Of a stretch of 64,000 bases of DNA, positions 47,264 through 56,378 are shown piece after piece. The notes below the pieces were generated by a model. That model was not told where the DNA came from. It ran no database searches and saw only the letters and a list, made by a program, of their open reading frames with translations. A program made the translations under genes and the position numbers. Source of the DNA: Atrichornis clamosus (lineage: Eukaryota > Chordata > Aves > Passeriformes > Menuridae); assembly GCA_013400975.1 (NCBI GenBank), contig WBMZ01010267.1:31633-95632 (forward strand), in the 5' to 3' direction. The first letter of the stretch is position 1; every line of letters starts with the position of its first letter.

Positions 47264-47344
47264 GTAAGAGATGGGCTGGGGGCTGTTTTATTGTTGATTT
47301 GGTGTTTTCTTGTTGTTTGGGCTTTGTTGGTTGTTGTTGGGTTT

Positions 47345-47500
47345 TCTTGGTTATTGCTGGGGTTTGGTGTTGTTTTGTTCTGTTGGGTTTTGGTGTTGTT
47401 TTGTTCTGTTGGGTTTTGGTGTTGTTTTGTTCTGTTGGGTTTTGGTGTTGTTTTGTTCTGTTGGGTTTTGGTGTTGTTTTGTTTTGTTGGGTTTTGTTGG
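47345..47500. repeat. 26-bp G/T-rich tandem repeat
   Basis: TTGGTGTTGTTTTGTTCTGT plus TGGGTT recurs at 26-bp spacing (TTGG at 47364, 47390, 47416 and on) for about five units. It is flanked on both sides by copies of TTGTTGTTGGGTTTTCTTGG (about 47330 and 47500). Confidence 0.92.
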
Positions 47501-47583
47501 TTGTTGTTGGGTTTTCTTGGTTATTGCTGGGTTTTGGAGTTGTTTTGTTCTGTTGGGTTTTGTTGTTTTGTTGTTGTTGTTGT

Positions 47584-47652
47584 CCATGACCTGTGTGCTG
47601 CAGAGGGACAGGAGGGTGCAGCACAAGGGGCCCTGTGGTAAGAGATGGGCTG
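47584..47652 (+). pseudogene. Partial duplicate of the FS5 exon 3' end with its splice donor
   Basis: 69 bases match 47210-47278 at 62 of 69 positions by hand alignment: CCATGACCTGTGTGCTGCAG, then AGGGACAGGAGGGTGCAGCA, then GGGGCCCTGTGGTAAGAGAT and GGGCTG. The copy retains the last Cys codon of the Kazal motif and an intact GTAAGA donor, but lacks the first three quarters of the exon and its acceptor. A stretch ending GTGTGCTGCAG could act as a cryptic acceptor, giving a 34-nt pseudoexon that would shift frame. Confidence 0.93.
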
Positions 47653-48014
47653 AGGGTGATTTGGTTGTTGGTTTGTTGTAGTTTTGTTGTTGCTGTTGGT
47701 TTGTTACTGGGTTTTTTGTTGGTTTTTTTGGTTGATTTTTTGGGTTTTTTGTTGTTTCGTTGATTTTATGTTGCCTTTTGGTTTGTTGTTTTTTGTTGGT
47801 TTTCTTGGGTTTTGTTGGTTGTCGTTGGGTTTTGTTGGGTTTTGTTGAGTTTTGTGGGTTTGGGGGTTCTTTTTGTTGTTCTGTTGGTTTTTTTGTTGGG
47901 TTCCCTTCCCTGTGCCCTGAGGCTGCTGCTCCCTGGAGCTGTAGGGGCTCCACGGGGTGGGGAGGGTGCAGTGAGGTTTTATTTGTGCACCGGGTGGGTT
48001 TAGAGCTGCGTTGG

Positions 48015-48185
48015 GAGCTTTAGATGGGATTTGGGGAAGGAATCCCTCTCCGTGAGGGTGGGGAGGCCTCAGGTTGGAAGCATCCAGGACTCGGAGCACC
48101 CCGGGATAGAGGAAGGTGCCTCTGCCTTAAGACCGCCAACCCAAACAATTCCAACCCGGACAACTCCACGACTCTGTGGCCACAC
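48015..48185 (+). mobile_element. CR1 LINE 3' fragment
   Basis: GATGGGATTTGGGGAAGGAA, TCCCTCTCCGTGAGGGTGGG, GGCCTCAGGTTGGAAGCATC and CAACTCCACGACTCTGTGGC, the last resembling the CR1 end repeat. It stops about 60 bp before the FS6 exon. Confidence 0.85.
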
Positions 48186-48242
48186 AGCAACGCCCTCCCC
48201 GCTGTTTTAACCCCGCCCCGGCCGTGTCCTTCCCCTGCGCAG

Positions 48243-48437
48243 ACCGCTGTGGCAAGTGCCAGTTCGGGGCCATCTGCGAGGCGGAGACGGGGCGCTGCGT
48301 GTGCCCCACCGAGTGCGTGCCCTCCTCGCAGCCCGTGTGCGGCACCGACGGCAACACCTACGGCAGCGAGTGCGAGCTGCACGTGCGGGCCTGCACCCAG
48401 CAGAGGGACATCCTGGTGGCCGCCCAGGGACACTGCA
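48243..48437 (+). CDS. AGRN: AGRN FS6 exon
   Basis: Residues 438-502. Acceptor CCTGCGCAG, donor GTGAGT, phase 1 at both ends. Reads [20 protein letters not shown], then [16 protein letters not shown] and ends AAQGHCS. Ten cysteines. From memory it is very close to the chicken protein, which supports avian origin. Confidence 0.97.
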
Positions 48438-49259
48438 GTGAGTCTGCCAACCTCCCCGTTGGCCCCCCGCCCCGTCACAGCCCCGCCGGTGGCACGGCAG
48501 GGAGCGGGCGCTCGGCCCCGCCTCGCCCATCCACTTCTCTCCCACGGGTTTGGTCGCTCAGACCACCCTGCCTGAGGTTTCTCGCCTTGCTTCGCTTTCG
48601 GTTGGGGAGGAGCTGGCCGTCCTGAGGCTCTCAAGCTGCTTTTTAGCCCCGGCTGGTTTAGTTTCCGTGTGTCCTCCCTGTGTTATTTGTCTGAGCCAAG
48701 GAAAGAAATGGGATTAATGTCCATTGGGCCAAGTCAGGAAATGAGGCTAAAAACGTGTTAACAGGCAGCAGCAGCACTGAGAGCACCGAGGGTCTGTTTG
48801 ATCCTTCCAGCTTTCCCTCCCCTCCATCCCCTGGGGTTAATTCCTCTTTGTTCCTGCATTTTCTCCCCACTCCCCAGCCCGGGGAACTGTCCGTGCTAAT
48901 TTCTTAATGAATTAAAAGCCCTGCTTGGGTTCTTCACTAGGACAAAAGCTGCAGTGATTTGAGCCTCGTAAAAACCTGTCCAGCTGGGGCTGGGTGTTCT
49001 GGGGTGGGGGGTGAGATCCTCCCTGAATTTGGGGAACGAGGAGTGAGGGTGACAGATAACATCAATGATTAAGCGGGATTTTTTTTCCTGGTGAGCTGCT
49101 GGGAATCGGAAACGCTCAGAGCGGGCGCTCAACCCGCCCAGAGTTTGCGTGGGTTAAACAAGGGGTAATGTGACCTTGGTGTCCCCAGCCCTGTGCCACG
49201 GGGCTGGTGGCCACAGGGGCCGCTCAGGTGGCTGAGTGTGGCCCTTCCCTGTGCCCCAG
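48438..49259 (+). other. AGRN intron FS6-FS7
   Basis: 822 bp without tandem repeat or recognisable transposon. AT-rich in the middle (GTGCTAATTTCTTAATGAAT at 48893-48912, GATTAAGCGGGATTTTTTTT at 49067-49086). Acceptor GTGCCCCAG. Confidence 0.88.
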
Positions 49260-49460
49260 AGTCGTGTGGCAGCTCCGTGTGCTCCTTCGGCAGCCGCTGT
49301 GTGGGCGGGCAGTGCCTGTGCCCGCGCTGCGAGCGCCAGCCCCCGGCCCCGCTCTGCGGCACCGACGGCGTCACCTACGACAACCCCTGCCAGCTGCAGG
49401 TGGCCTCCTGCCAGCTCCAGAAGAGCATCGAGGTGGCCAGGATGGGGCCCTGTGAGGATG
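49260..49460 (+). CDS. AGRN: AGRN FS7 exon
   Basis: Residues 503-569. Acceptor GTGCCCCAG, donor GTAGGT, phase 1 at both ends. Reads KSCGSSVCSFGSRCVGGQCL, then PLCGTDGVTYDNPCQL and ends ARMGPCED. Ten cysteines. The donor is placed after GAG GAT G, so that the next exon continues ECGSGG as in other agrins. Confidence 0.96.
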
Positions 49461-50986
49461 GTAGGTTGCTGCTGCTGCTGCTCCTCCGAGGGCGCGCGCG
49501 GAGGAGGGAACGAGGGTTTGCGCATCGGGAACTTCCCTCGCTGTGCCCCGTGAGACCCCCGGCACCCCCAGTCCTGTGCCAGCCACGCTTCCCTCCCTGC
49601 CCCTCTGTGCTCCACGGGATCCCCAGCACTTCCAGAGCCCCCAGCACAGCAGGTCCTGTGCCAGCCCCCGTCTAATTCCAATCCCCGTTCCATTATCCCA
49701 GGGTGCTCCAAGCCCCGTCCAACCTGGCCTTGGACACTCCCAGGGATGGGGCAGCCACAGCTTCTCTGGGCATCCTGTGCCTGGGCCTCCCCACCCTCAC
49801 AGGGAGGAATTTTTTCCTAATATCCCATCCAAACCTACTCTGTCAGTGTGAACCCATTCCCCTTGTCCTGCCACTCCATCCCTTGTAAATAATCTCTCTG
49901 CAATGCCATCCATGAGATCCTGGCCCATGGCAGGAGTTGGAACTGGATGATCTTTAAGATCCCTTCCAACCCAACCCATTCTGGTTCTTCTGAGCTCCAG
50001 GGAAGGTTGTGGGGTTGGCTTTCCTCTGCTTAGTGAGCCTAAAAGCAAAGAACCTGCTGAGTTTTCCTACTGGATTACTGCTGGCACATAAACCTCCCAG
50101 CTCTGGGGAGCTGAGATTCCCTGGCTCGTGGAACACGTCGTGGAGCTGGGAAGGACATCAGTGTAGGGCAGAGCTGAGGGAGAGGGGAAGACAGAACACG
50201 GTGTTTGATCACAGCCCTCCTTGGAGAATTTCAGGTTGATGTCCCTCTGGAAGAAGAGCTTAAATAATTCTCTGTGTAATGCCAGATCCCAGCCTTTGAT
50301 CACTCCATAAAAAGGGCCAGGTTTCCCTTCCCCCCTCTCCCTTTCCCTTTAAGAAACCTTTGAAATCAGCCACATCTCTCCTGCTGCTGGAGCTCAGAGC
50401 ATCCTCCAGAGCAGCAGCCAGGCTGGGGACAGGCTTTAGACATTTCAAATCTCTTGCCTAACCCAACTCCTAAACCCAGACCCCATCCCTTGCTCTGCTC
50501 TGGTCTCCATGTCAGCACTGCAGCGTCCCTGGGTTCGGGACGGCAGGAAAAGGAGTCGGATCAAAGGTGGGAAATGGTCACTGGGTCAAGTGACAGCTCT
50601 CCCTCCTGGCAGGACCTGCAGGAAGCTGCAGGGTCCTTGCTTTGCCTCCTGCAGTGATGCTGTAGGAGGAGGATCCCACCTGCCAAAGCCCCATTCCAGT
50701 TTTTATTGTCACAATCCCGTGCCAGCAGTGGGAGATCTGCCTTGTCCACGAGAGAGGGATCTTCTGTGAGGCCCAGGCATAACATCCTTGTCTGTGTGGG
50801 CCCAGGATTTTGGGGTTGCCTGTGCTGAAAGGTTAAATGTGCTGAGATTGGCTGCGATTTTGACTGTGCCTGTCCTGGGCGTGTCCTGGTGCTGGGAGAA
50901 GGCTCTGTCCCCATCCCCTGTGCATCCCCCCGGCTCTGCCCCACTGAGGGGGAGCCCCCTCTCACCGTGGTGCTCCTTGTCCCCAG
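49461..50986 (+). other. AGRN intron FS7-FS8
   Basis: Starts with a (GCT)n-like run in GTTGCTGCTGCTGCTGCTCC. It contains an inverted pair of CR1 pieces (49670-49990). The rest (50000-50980) shows no repeat array and no exon. Acceptor GTCCCCAG at 50986. Confidence 0.88.
49670..49990 (-). mobile_element. CR1 LINE fragment, antisense, with an inverted short CR1 tail
   Basis: 49682-49920 is antisense CR1 (GGTGCTCCAAGCCCCGTCCA, CAGGGATGGGGCAGCCACAG, CCTAATATCCCATCCAAACC). It is followed by a short + oriented tail at about 49925-49990 (TTGGAACTGGATGATCTTTA, GATCCCTTCCAACCCAACCC). The head-to-head arrangement implies two insertions or an inversion. Confidence 0.85.
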
Positions 50987-51132
50987 AGTGTGGCTCGGGG
51001 GGCTCTGGCTCGGGGGATGGCAGCGAGTGCGAGCAGGAGCGGTGCCGGCAGTTCGGGGGCTGGTGGGACGAGGACGCCGAGGACGAGCCCTGCGTGTGTG
51101 ACTTCACCTGCCTGGCCGTGCCCCGCAGCCCG
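50987..51132 (+). CDS. AGRN: AGRN FS8 first exon with glycosaminoglycan-type SG motifs
   Basis: Residues 570-618. Acceptor TCCCCAG (phase 1), donor GTGAGC (phase 0). Reads [18 protein letters not shown], then [15 protein letters not shown] and ends LAVPRSP. Ser-Gly pairs next to acidic residues match the heparan-sulfate attachment cluster known in this agrin region. This exon is the EGF-like half of FS8. Confidence 0.96.
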
Positions 51133-51239
51133 GTGAGCCCTGCCCTCCTCCCGTCCCCTTCCCGGGCACCGGAGGCGTTCCCGTGGCTGGGGAAGGCGTG
51201 GAGGGGCTGCCCCGAGCCGCTGCCTGGCTGTGCTGGCAG

Positions 51240-51345
51240 GTGTGTGGCTCCGATGGTGTCACCTACGCCAACGAGTGTGAGCTGAAGAAGACTCGCTGTG
51301 AGAAACGCCAGGATCTCCACGTCACCAGCCAGGGAGCCTGCCGGG
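51240..51345 (+). CDS. AGRN: AGRN FS8 second exon (Kazal half)
   Basis: Residues 619-653. A 107-bp intron precedes it. Acceptor GCTGGCAG (phase 0), donor GTGAGT (phase 1). Reads [20 protein letters not shown] and ends TSQGACRG. Together with the previous exon it completes the ten-cysteine FS8. Confidence 0.96.
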
Positions 51346-52673
51346 GTGAGTCCCCGAGGGCAGCCAGCCCCTCCCTGGATGGGTGTGTCCCTGGGTGTGT
51401 CCATGGGTGTGTCCTGGGCGTGTTCCTTGGGTGTGTCCTGGGTGTGTCCCCAGGTGCGTCCCCGGGTGTGTCCTGTCCCNNNNNNNNNNNNNNNNNNNNN
51501 NNNNNNNNNNNNNNNNNNNNNNNNNNNNNNNNNNNNNNNNNNNNNNNNNNNNNNNNNNNNNNNNNNNNNNNNNNNNNNNNNNNNNNNNNNNNNNNNNNNN
51601 NNNNNNNNNNNNNNNNNNNNNNNNNNNNNNNNNNNNNNNNNNNNNNNNNNNNNNNNNNNNNNNNNNNNNNNNNNNNNNNNNNNNNNNNNNNNNNNNNNNN
51701 NNNNNNNNNNNNNNNNNNNNNNNNNNNNNNNNNNNNNNNNNNNNNNNNNNNNNNNNNNNNNNNNNNNNNNNNNNNNNNNNNNNNNNNNNNNNNNNNNNNN
51801 NNNNNNNNNNNNNNNNNNNNNNNNNNNNNNNNNNNNNNNNNNNNNNNNNNNNNNNNNNNNNNNNNNNNNNNNNNNNNNNNNNNNNNNNNNNNNNNNNNNN
51901 NNNNNNNNNNNNNNNNNNNNNNNNNNNNNNNNNNNNNNNNNNNNNNNNNNNNNNNNNNNNNNNNNNNNNNNNNNNNNNNNNNNNNNNNNNNNNNNNNNNN
52001 NNNNNNNNNNNNNNNNNNNNNNNNNNNNNNNNNNNNNNNNTGTGTGTCCCCGGGTGTGCCCGGGGTGTGTCCATGGGTTTGTCCCTGGGTGTGTCCTGGG
52101 TGTGTCTATGGGTGTGTCCCTGGGGGTGTCCCGGGCGTGTCCCTGGGTGTGTCCTGGGTGTGTCTATGGGTGTGTCCCTGGGGGTGTCCCGGGCGTGTCC
52201 CTGGGTGTGTCCTGGGTGTGTCTATGGGTGTGTCCCTGGGGGTGTCCCGGGCGTGTCCCTGGGTGTGTCCTGGGTGTGTCTATGGGTGTGTCCCTGGGGG
52301 TGTCCCGGGCGTGTCCCTGGGTGTGTCCTGGGTGTGTCTATGGGTGTGTCCCTGGGGGTGTCCCGGGCGTGTCCCTGGGTGTGTCCTGGGTGTGTCTATG
52401 GGTGTGTCCCTGGGTGTGTCCTTGGGTGTGTCCCCAGAGTGTCCCTGGGGGTGTCCCCAGGATGTCCTGGTGCCCTTTCCTTGGGAATAAACAAGGAATC
52501 ACTCGCTGAGGATGCTCCTCTGTCCCCACTCCCTGCCCATGGGCGCGACCTCACCCCACCACCCGCTCCCAGCGTCCCCACGAGGTTTTGCGGGAATGCT
52601 GCCGGATCCGTGGGTGGGCCGTGCATCCCCGCGTGCCAAAAGTGACCTGTGCCCCCCGTGCCTTCCCCTGCAG
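51346..52673 (+). other. AGRN intron FS8-linker with assembly gap
   Basis: Starts GTGAGT and ends CCCCTGCAG. It contains a GTGTGTCC-type minisatellite on both sides of an N gap. True length is unknown because the gap is probably an estimate. Confidence 0.9.
51382..52440. repeat. GTGTGTCCCTGGG minisatellite interrupted by a 561-bp N gap
   Basis: Left of the gap are irregular units of GGGTGTGTCC type (51382-51479). Right of it (52041-52440) is a 58-bp higher-order unit containing GGGTGTGTCTATGGGTGTGT and GGGGGTGTCCCGGGCGTGTC, repeated about five times with almost no change. Ns occupy 51480-52040. The gap is best explained by collapse of this array. Confidence 0.95.
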
Positions 52674-52787
52674 CCCTGGCCACCACCCCGCCACCCCTTG
52701 TGGTGGTGCACTGCAGCCAGACCATCTATGGCTGCTGCCCGGACAACGTGACCCTGGCGCTGGGAGTGGGAGCCGCCGGATGCCCCA
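52674..52787 (+). CDS. AGRN: AGRN Cys-rich linker exon between FS8 and LE1
   Basis: Residues 654-691. Acceptor CCCTGCAG, donor GTGAGT, phase 1 at both ends. Reads [20 protein letters not shown], then [19 protein letters not shown]. The CSxTxYGCCPDNxT motif with four cysteines is conserved in agrin and recalls small Cys modules in other matrix proteins. NVT is a possible N-glycosylation site. Confidence 0.95.
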
Positions 52788-54359
52788 GTGAGTGGACGTG
52801 CTGTCCCCACCTCGGGGGCCTTGAAGGACCTTCCAGGGAGGCTGGAAGAGCAGGTGGAGGGAGGATTGGGGGTCCCATCCCAGAGGAGATGAAGTTGGAG
52901 CTTCCCCGTTCAGAGAATCATGGAATATTAACGTTGGAAAAGCTCTCCAAGATCATCAAGTCCCAAAATTAACCCAGCACTGCCGTGGGCACCGCTGAGC
53001 CGTGTCCCCAAGTGCCACATCCACACGTTCTTGGAACATTTCCAGGGATGGTGGCTCCACCACAGCCTGTTCCAACCCTTTCAGTGAATGAATTTTCCCT
53101 GATATCCAACCTAAGCCTGCCCTGGTGCAACCAGAGGTTGTTTCCTCTGATCCTGTCACTTGTTCCTTGGGAAAAGGGACCGACCCCACCTGGCTCCAAC
53201 CTCCCAGCTCCACCTTCTGGGGCTCTCAGTGATGCTCTTGTCCTCCTAAAAGCCCAGATCCAACGTCCAGGCCTAAATCCCTATGAAATGCAGGAAGGCA
53301 GGATGGTGGAATCCCTTCTGGATGCTCCCAAAGGTCGCACTGTGCCCTTGGTGCCTTCAACCCTTTGCTGGAATTTAGGGGTTTTCCACCAGCCTGAGTG
53401 ACAGGAATATTTCACGCTGGAAAACCGGAGTGGAGTCACCTGGGGACCTTGCACAGGCCACCCCAGGAGCAGTGAAAAGTGGGTGACCCCCTGTGCAGGA
53501 AGCTGAGCTGGCCAGGGTTTCATTAATATTTATTAAATAATTATCAGAGCCAGCAGGAGCATTCTGAAAGGCTCTCCACAGCTGAGGCTGTGGCTGCCCG
53601 GTGGGGGAAGGATCAGCCCGTGGAGACACAACTCGTGGCATTCCTGGGCTGGGATCATTCCTGCTTGCTGAGGAGGGAGTGCTGCATGATGGAAAAAGCA
53701 GCTGGATGATGGGAGAAGCAGCAGCTTTGGATGTCCAGGGCTGTGTGGGGTGGGCTCAGGGGGGTGCTGCTGGTACCGCCCAGGGTGATGCTCCAGGGGA
53801 CAGGAGCATTTCCCTTCCAGCACCACTCTGGCAGCGATGATCCTCGGATGGAAATCCTGCCCTCCAATCCATGGGCACAGCTTCCCGGCTGGCTGGGATC
53901 CAGTATCCCACCTGTGTCCGTGGGTTAGCATCAGGGGGGAATGACCACTGAACAGCAGCTTGACCTCCCTGGGGCAGGTTTATCCATGGATTTGCCTCTT
54001 CCCTGCCCCTGGCGGCAGCGGGATGTGCTCACCCACAGCCTCCCTGCTGCTCCCCACGTCTCCCTTTCCCTCCAGCCCTTCCCCGTGTCCCTTTCCCACT
54101 GGGACAAGGAGAGCGTCTCGCTGTCTATCTTTGGATCCCTTCCCTCCATCAGGCTCCTCATTAATGAATTAATAATAAACCTCTAATAGCTTCCTTCCCC
54201 TTTGATGTTAATGAGAGAGGAGCTCTGGATGACAGCGGGTTCATCCCTGGGGGCTGAGTTCCCCCTCGGAGCAGGGGCGGAGGAGGAGCAGCTGGTGGGA
54301 GCGGTGGCGCAGGGTGGCACAGGGTGGCACAGGGGTGTCCCTGCTCTCTCTGCCCACAG
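52788..54359 (+). other. AGRN intron linker-LE1
   Basis: 1.57 kb with one antisense CR1 copy (52910-53250). AT-rich stretches occur near 53520-53545 and 54160-54215 (TTAATGAATTAATAATAAAC). No exon seen. Acceptor TGCCCACAG. Confidence 0.88.
52910..53250 (-). mobile_element. CR1 LINE 3' fragment, antisense
   Basis: GAGAATCATGGAATATTAAC, GAAAAGCTCTCCAAGATCAT, GTGCCACATCCACACGTTCT, TTTCCCTGATATCCAACCTA and TTTCCTCTGATCCTGTCACT. The same CR1 type recurs at 58752-59115. Confidence 0.93.
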
Positions 54360-54524
54360 GCACCTGCCAGTGCAACCCCTACGGCTCCTACGGAGGCTCC
54401 TGTGACCCCGGCACGGGGCAGTGCTCCTGCAAGCCCGGCGTGGGGGGCCTCAAGTGCGACCGCTGCGAGCCCGGCTTCTGGAACTTCCGCGGGATCGTCA
54501 CCGACGGCCGGAGCGGCTGCACCC
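54360..54524 (+). CDS. AGRN: AGRN laminin EGF-like module 1 (LE1) exon
   Basis: Residues 692-746. Acceptor TGCCCACAG, donor GTGAGT, phase 1 at both ends. Reads [20 protein letters not shown], then [20 protein letters not shown]. Eight cysteines in the laminin-EGF spacing. The segment [10 protein letters not shown] is identical to agrins I remember. Confidence 0.97.
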
Positions 54525-55131
54525 GTGAGTGCCAGCGGGCCGGGCCAGCACCCCTGAGGGGGACAGCGATGGGCCAGCACCCCTGAGGGGGACAGCAATG
54601 GGTCACCACCCCCTGAGGGGGACAGGGATGGGCCAGCCCCCCCTGAGTGCCACAGGACCAGGCCACCACCCTGTGAGGGGTACAGGGATGGGCCAGCACC
54701 CCCTGAGTGCCACAGGGCCAGGCCAGCACCCCTGAGGGGGACAGGGATGGGCCACCTCACTGAGGGGGACAGGGATGGGCCACCACCCCCTGAGTGCGGC
54801 AGGGCTGGGCCACCCCTGTGAGTGTGACAGGCTCCACAAATCCATCAACAAAACAGGATCTTTTCCCCCTCTTTCCCAGCCTGTAACTGTGGGGTTTTTT
54901 CCCTTTTTCCCAACCTCTATCTTTTTGCCCTCTTTCTCAGCCTGTAACTTGTTTTTTTTCCTTCTTTCCCATCCTGTAACTGTGGGGTTTTATCTGCCTT
55001 TCGCAGCCTGTAACTGTGGGGTTTTTTTCCCTCTTTCCCATCCTGTGACTGGTTTTTTTCCCTCTCTCCCAGCCCATAACTGTGTTTTTCCCTTTCCCAT
55101 CCTGTAACTGGTATTTTCCCCCCTCTCCCAG
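54525..55131 (+). other. AGRN intron LE1-LE2, two tandem arrays
   Basis: The first half (54540-54830) is a degenerate array of about 29 bp, CCAGCACCCCTGAGGGGGAC plus AGGGATGGG. The second half (54858-55131) is an array of acceptor-like units described separately. Almost no unique sequence remains in this intron. Confidence 0.9.
54540..54830. repeat. About 29-bp minisatellite
   Basis: GGCCAGCACCCCTGAGGGGG followed by ACAGGGATG recurs about ten times with variants CCTGAGTGCCACAGG and CACCACCCTGTGAGGGG. It begins 15 bp after the LE1 donor. Confidence 0.88.
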
Positions 55132-55143
55132 CCTGTAACTGTG
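54858..55143. repeat. About 33-bp array repeating the LE2 splice acceptor
   Basis: Nine units of the form TTTTTTCCCTCTTTCCCAG followed by CCTGTAACTGTGGGG. The last unit is the real LE2 acceptor plus the first 12 bases of the exon. AG is intact in units ending at 54879, 54940, 55016, 55072 and 55131. The other units read CAA or CAT at that position. Confidence 0.92.
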
Positions 55144-55275
55144 ACCCCGTGGGCTCTGTGCGTGATGACTGCGAGCAGATGACGGGGCTGTGCTCCTGCC
55201 GGACTGGCATCACTGGCATGAAGTGCAACCAGTGCCCCAACGGCAGCAAACTGGGCACCACTGGCTGCGAGAAAG
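55132..55275 (+). CDS. AGRN: AGRN laminin EGF-like module 2 (LE2) exon
   Basis: Residues 747-794. Acceptor CCTCTCCCAG, donor GTGAGG, phase 1 at both ends. Reads [20 protein letters not shown], then [17 protein letters not shown]. Eight cysteines; NGS is a possible N-glycosylation site. The first 12 bases are part of the upstream tandem array. Confidence 0.97.
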
Positions 55276-55857
55276 GTGAGGGCTTGGGTGGGGTGCTCTG
55301 CTTTGGTTCTGTGTCATTGGGATTTTGGTTCCTGTGCAACTGGGATTTTGGGTCTTTGTAATTGGGATTTGGGTTCTATGTAACTGGGATTTGGGTTCCC
55401 GTGTAACTGGAATTTTGGGTTCTGTGTAACTGGGATTTTGGTTCCTGTAGAGCTGGGATTTTGGTTCCTGTACCATTAGGATTTTGGTTCCCATGTAACT
55501 GGTATTTTGGTTCCTGTAGGACTGAGATTTTGGTTCCTGTACAACTGGGATTTTGGCTCCTGTGTAATTAGGATTTTGGTCCCTGTAGCACTGGGATTTT
55601 GGCTCCTGTGTAATTCGGATTTTGGTTCCTGTATAACTGGGATGTTGGTTCCTGTACCAGTAGGATTTCGGTCCCTGTACAACTGGGATTTCGGTCCCTG
55701 TAGCACTGGGATTTTGGCTCCTGTGTAATTAGGATTTTGGTCCCTGTAGCACTGGGATTTTGGCTCCTNTAGCACTGGGGGCTCCTGTGTAGTTAGGATT
55801 TTGGTTCCTGTAGCACTGGGATTTGGTCACTGACCCCCCCTTCTCCCTTCCCCCCAG
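55276..55857 (+). other. AGRN intron LE2-FS9, mostly minisatellite
   Basis: Almost entirely a 23-24-bp repeat, with one N at 55769. It ends in a short C/T tract and CCCCCCAG at 55857. Confidence 0.92.
55297..55832. repeat. 23-24-bp minisatellite, about 23 units
   Basis: CTGGGATTTTGGTTCCTGTG plus TAA recurs throughout, with alternating variants (TAGGATTTTGGTCCCTGTAG, GGCTCCTGTGTAATT). Some adjacent pairs repeat together as 46-bp higher-order units. The array reaches to about 25 bp before the FS9 acceptor. Confidence 0.93.
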
Positions 55858-55982
55858 ACCCCTCAGCCCCCAGGTCCTGTGAGGAGCTGAGCTGTGACTT
55901 CGGGGCCTCCTGCGTGGAGCTCAACGGCTTTGCCCACTGCGAGTGCCCGTCCCCGCTGTGCTCCGAGGCCAACACCACCAAG
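55858..55982 (+). CDS. AGRN: AGRN FS9 first exon
   Basis: Residues 795-836. Acceptor CCCCCCAG (phase 1). Reads DPSAPRSCEELSCDFGASC, then CECPSPLCSEANTTK. NTT is a possible N-glycosylation site. The only donor that joins to VCGSDGVTY is AAG|GTTTGG at 55983 (phase 0), which is weak at positions +3 to +6. The exon split falls at the same point as in FS8. Confidence 0.94.
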
Positions 55983-56272
55983 GTTTGGGGGCAGGAGCCC
56001 TGGGGGGCTCAGGGGGGTGTGCAGGGACATGGAGGAGGGGGCTGGTGTCATTTTCCCCCCAAAACCAGGCAGGCAGTTGTTCCCTGCCTTGGTGACGTGA
56101 CAGTCACGGATGTCCCCTGGCTGGGGAGGCTCCCACTGGCACCTCTGAGCTGCTCTGTGCCCCTCTCTGTCCCTCAGAGCAACCCCCCAAAACACTTCCA
56201 GCATCTCCAGGCCTGTTTTCCTTGCTGGGAGGAGCACAGGGACGCAGCCCAGGTGTCCCCTGTGCCTCCCAG

Positions 56273-56378
56273 GTGTGTGGCTCTGACGGTGTCACCTACG
56301 GGGACCAGTGCCAGCTGCTGACCATCGCCTGCAGGCAGGGCCAGCTGATCACGGTGAAGCACGTGGGGCAGTGCCACG
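56273..56378 (+). CDS. AGRN: AGRN FS9 second exon (Kazal half)
   Basis: Residues 837-871. A 290-bp repeat-free intron precedes it. Acceptor GCCTCCCAG (phase 0), donor GTGAGT (phase 1). Reads [20 protein letters not shown] and ends VKHVGQCHG. Completes the ten-cysteine FS9. Confidence 0.96.

Larger units (their letters stand above)
47264..48242 (+). other. AGRN intron FS5-FS6, G/T-rich
   Basis: Most of 47280-47900 is made of G and T with periodic GTTTTG patterns. It includes a 26-bp array, the FS5 exon-end copy, and a CR1 fragment (48015-48185) just before the next acceptor. Acceptor CCTGCGCAG ends at 48242. Confidence 0.9.

Noticed and set aside
47291..47641. Leu/Val/Phe-rich + strand frame in the FS5-FS6 intron suggesting a membrane protein
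   Set aside because: Translation of a G/T-only 26-bp array; hydrophobicity follows from GTT/TTG codons.
51183..52490. Long frames spanning the FS8 Kazal exon, the N gap and the GTGTGTCC array
   Set aside because: Length comes from Ns and repeat units; only 51240-51345 is coding.
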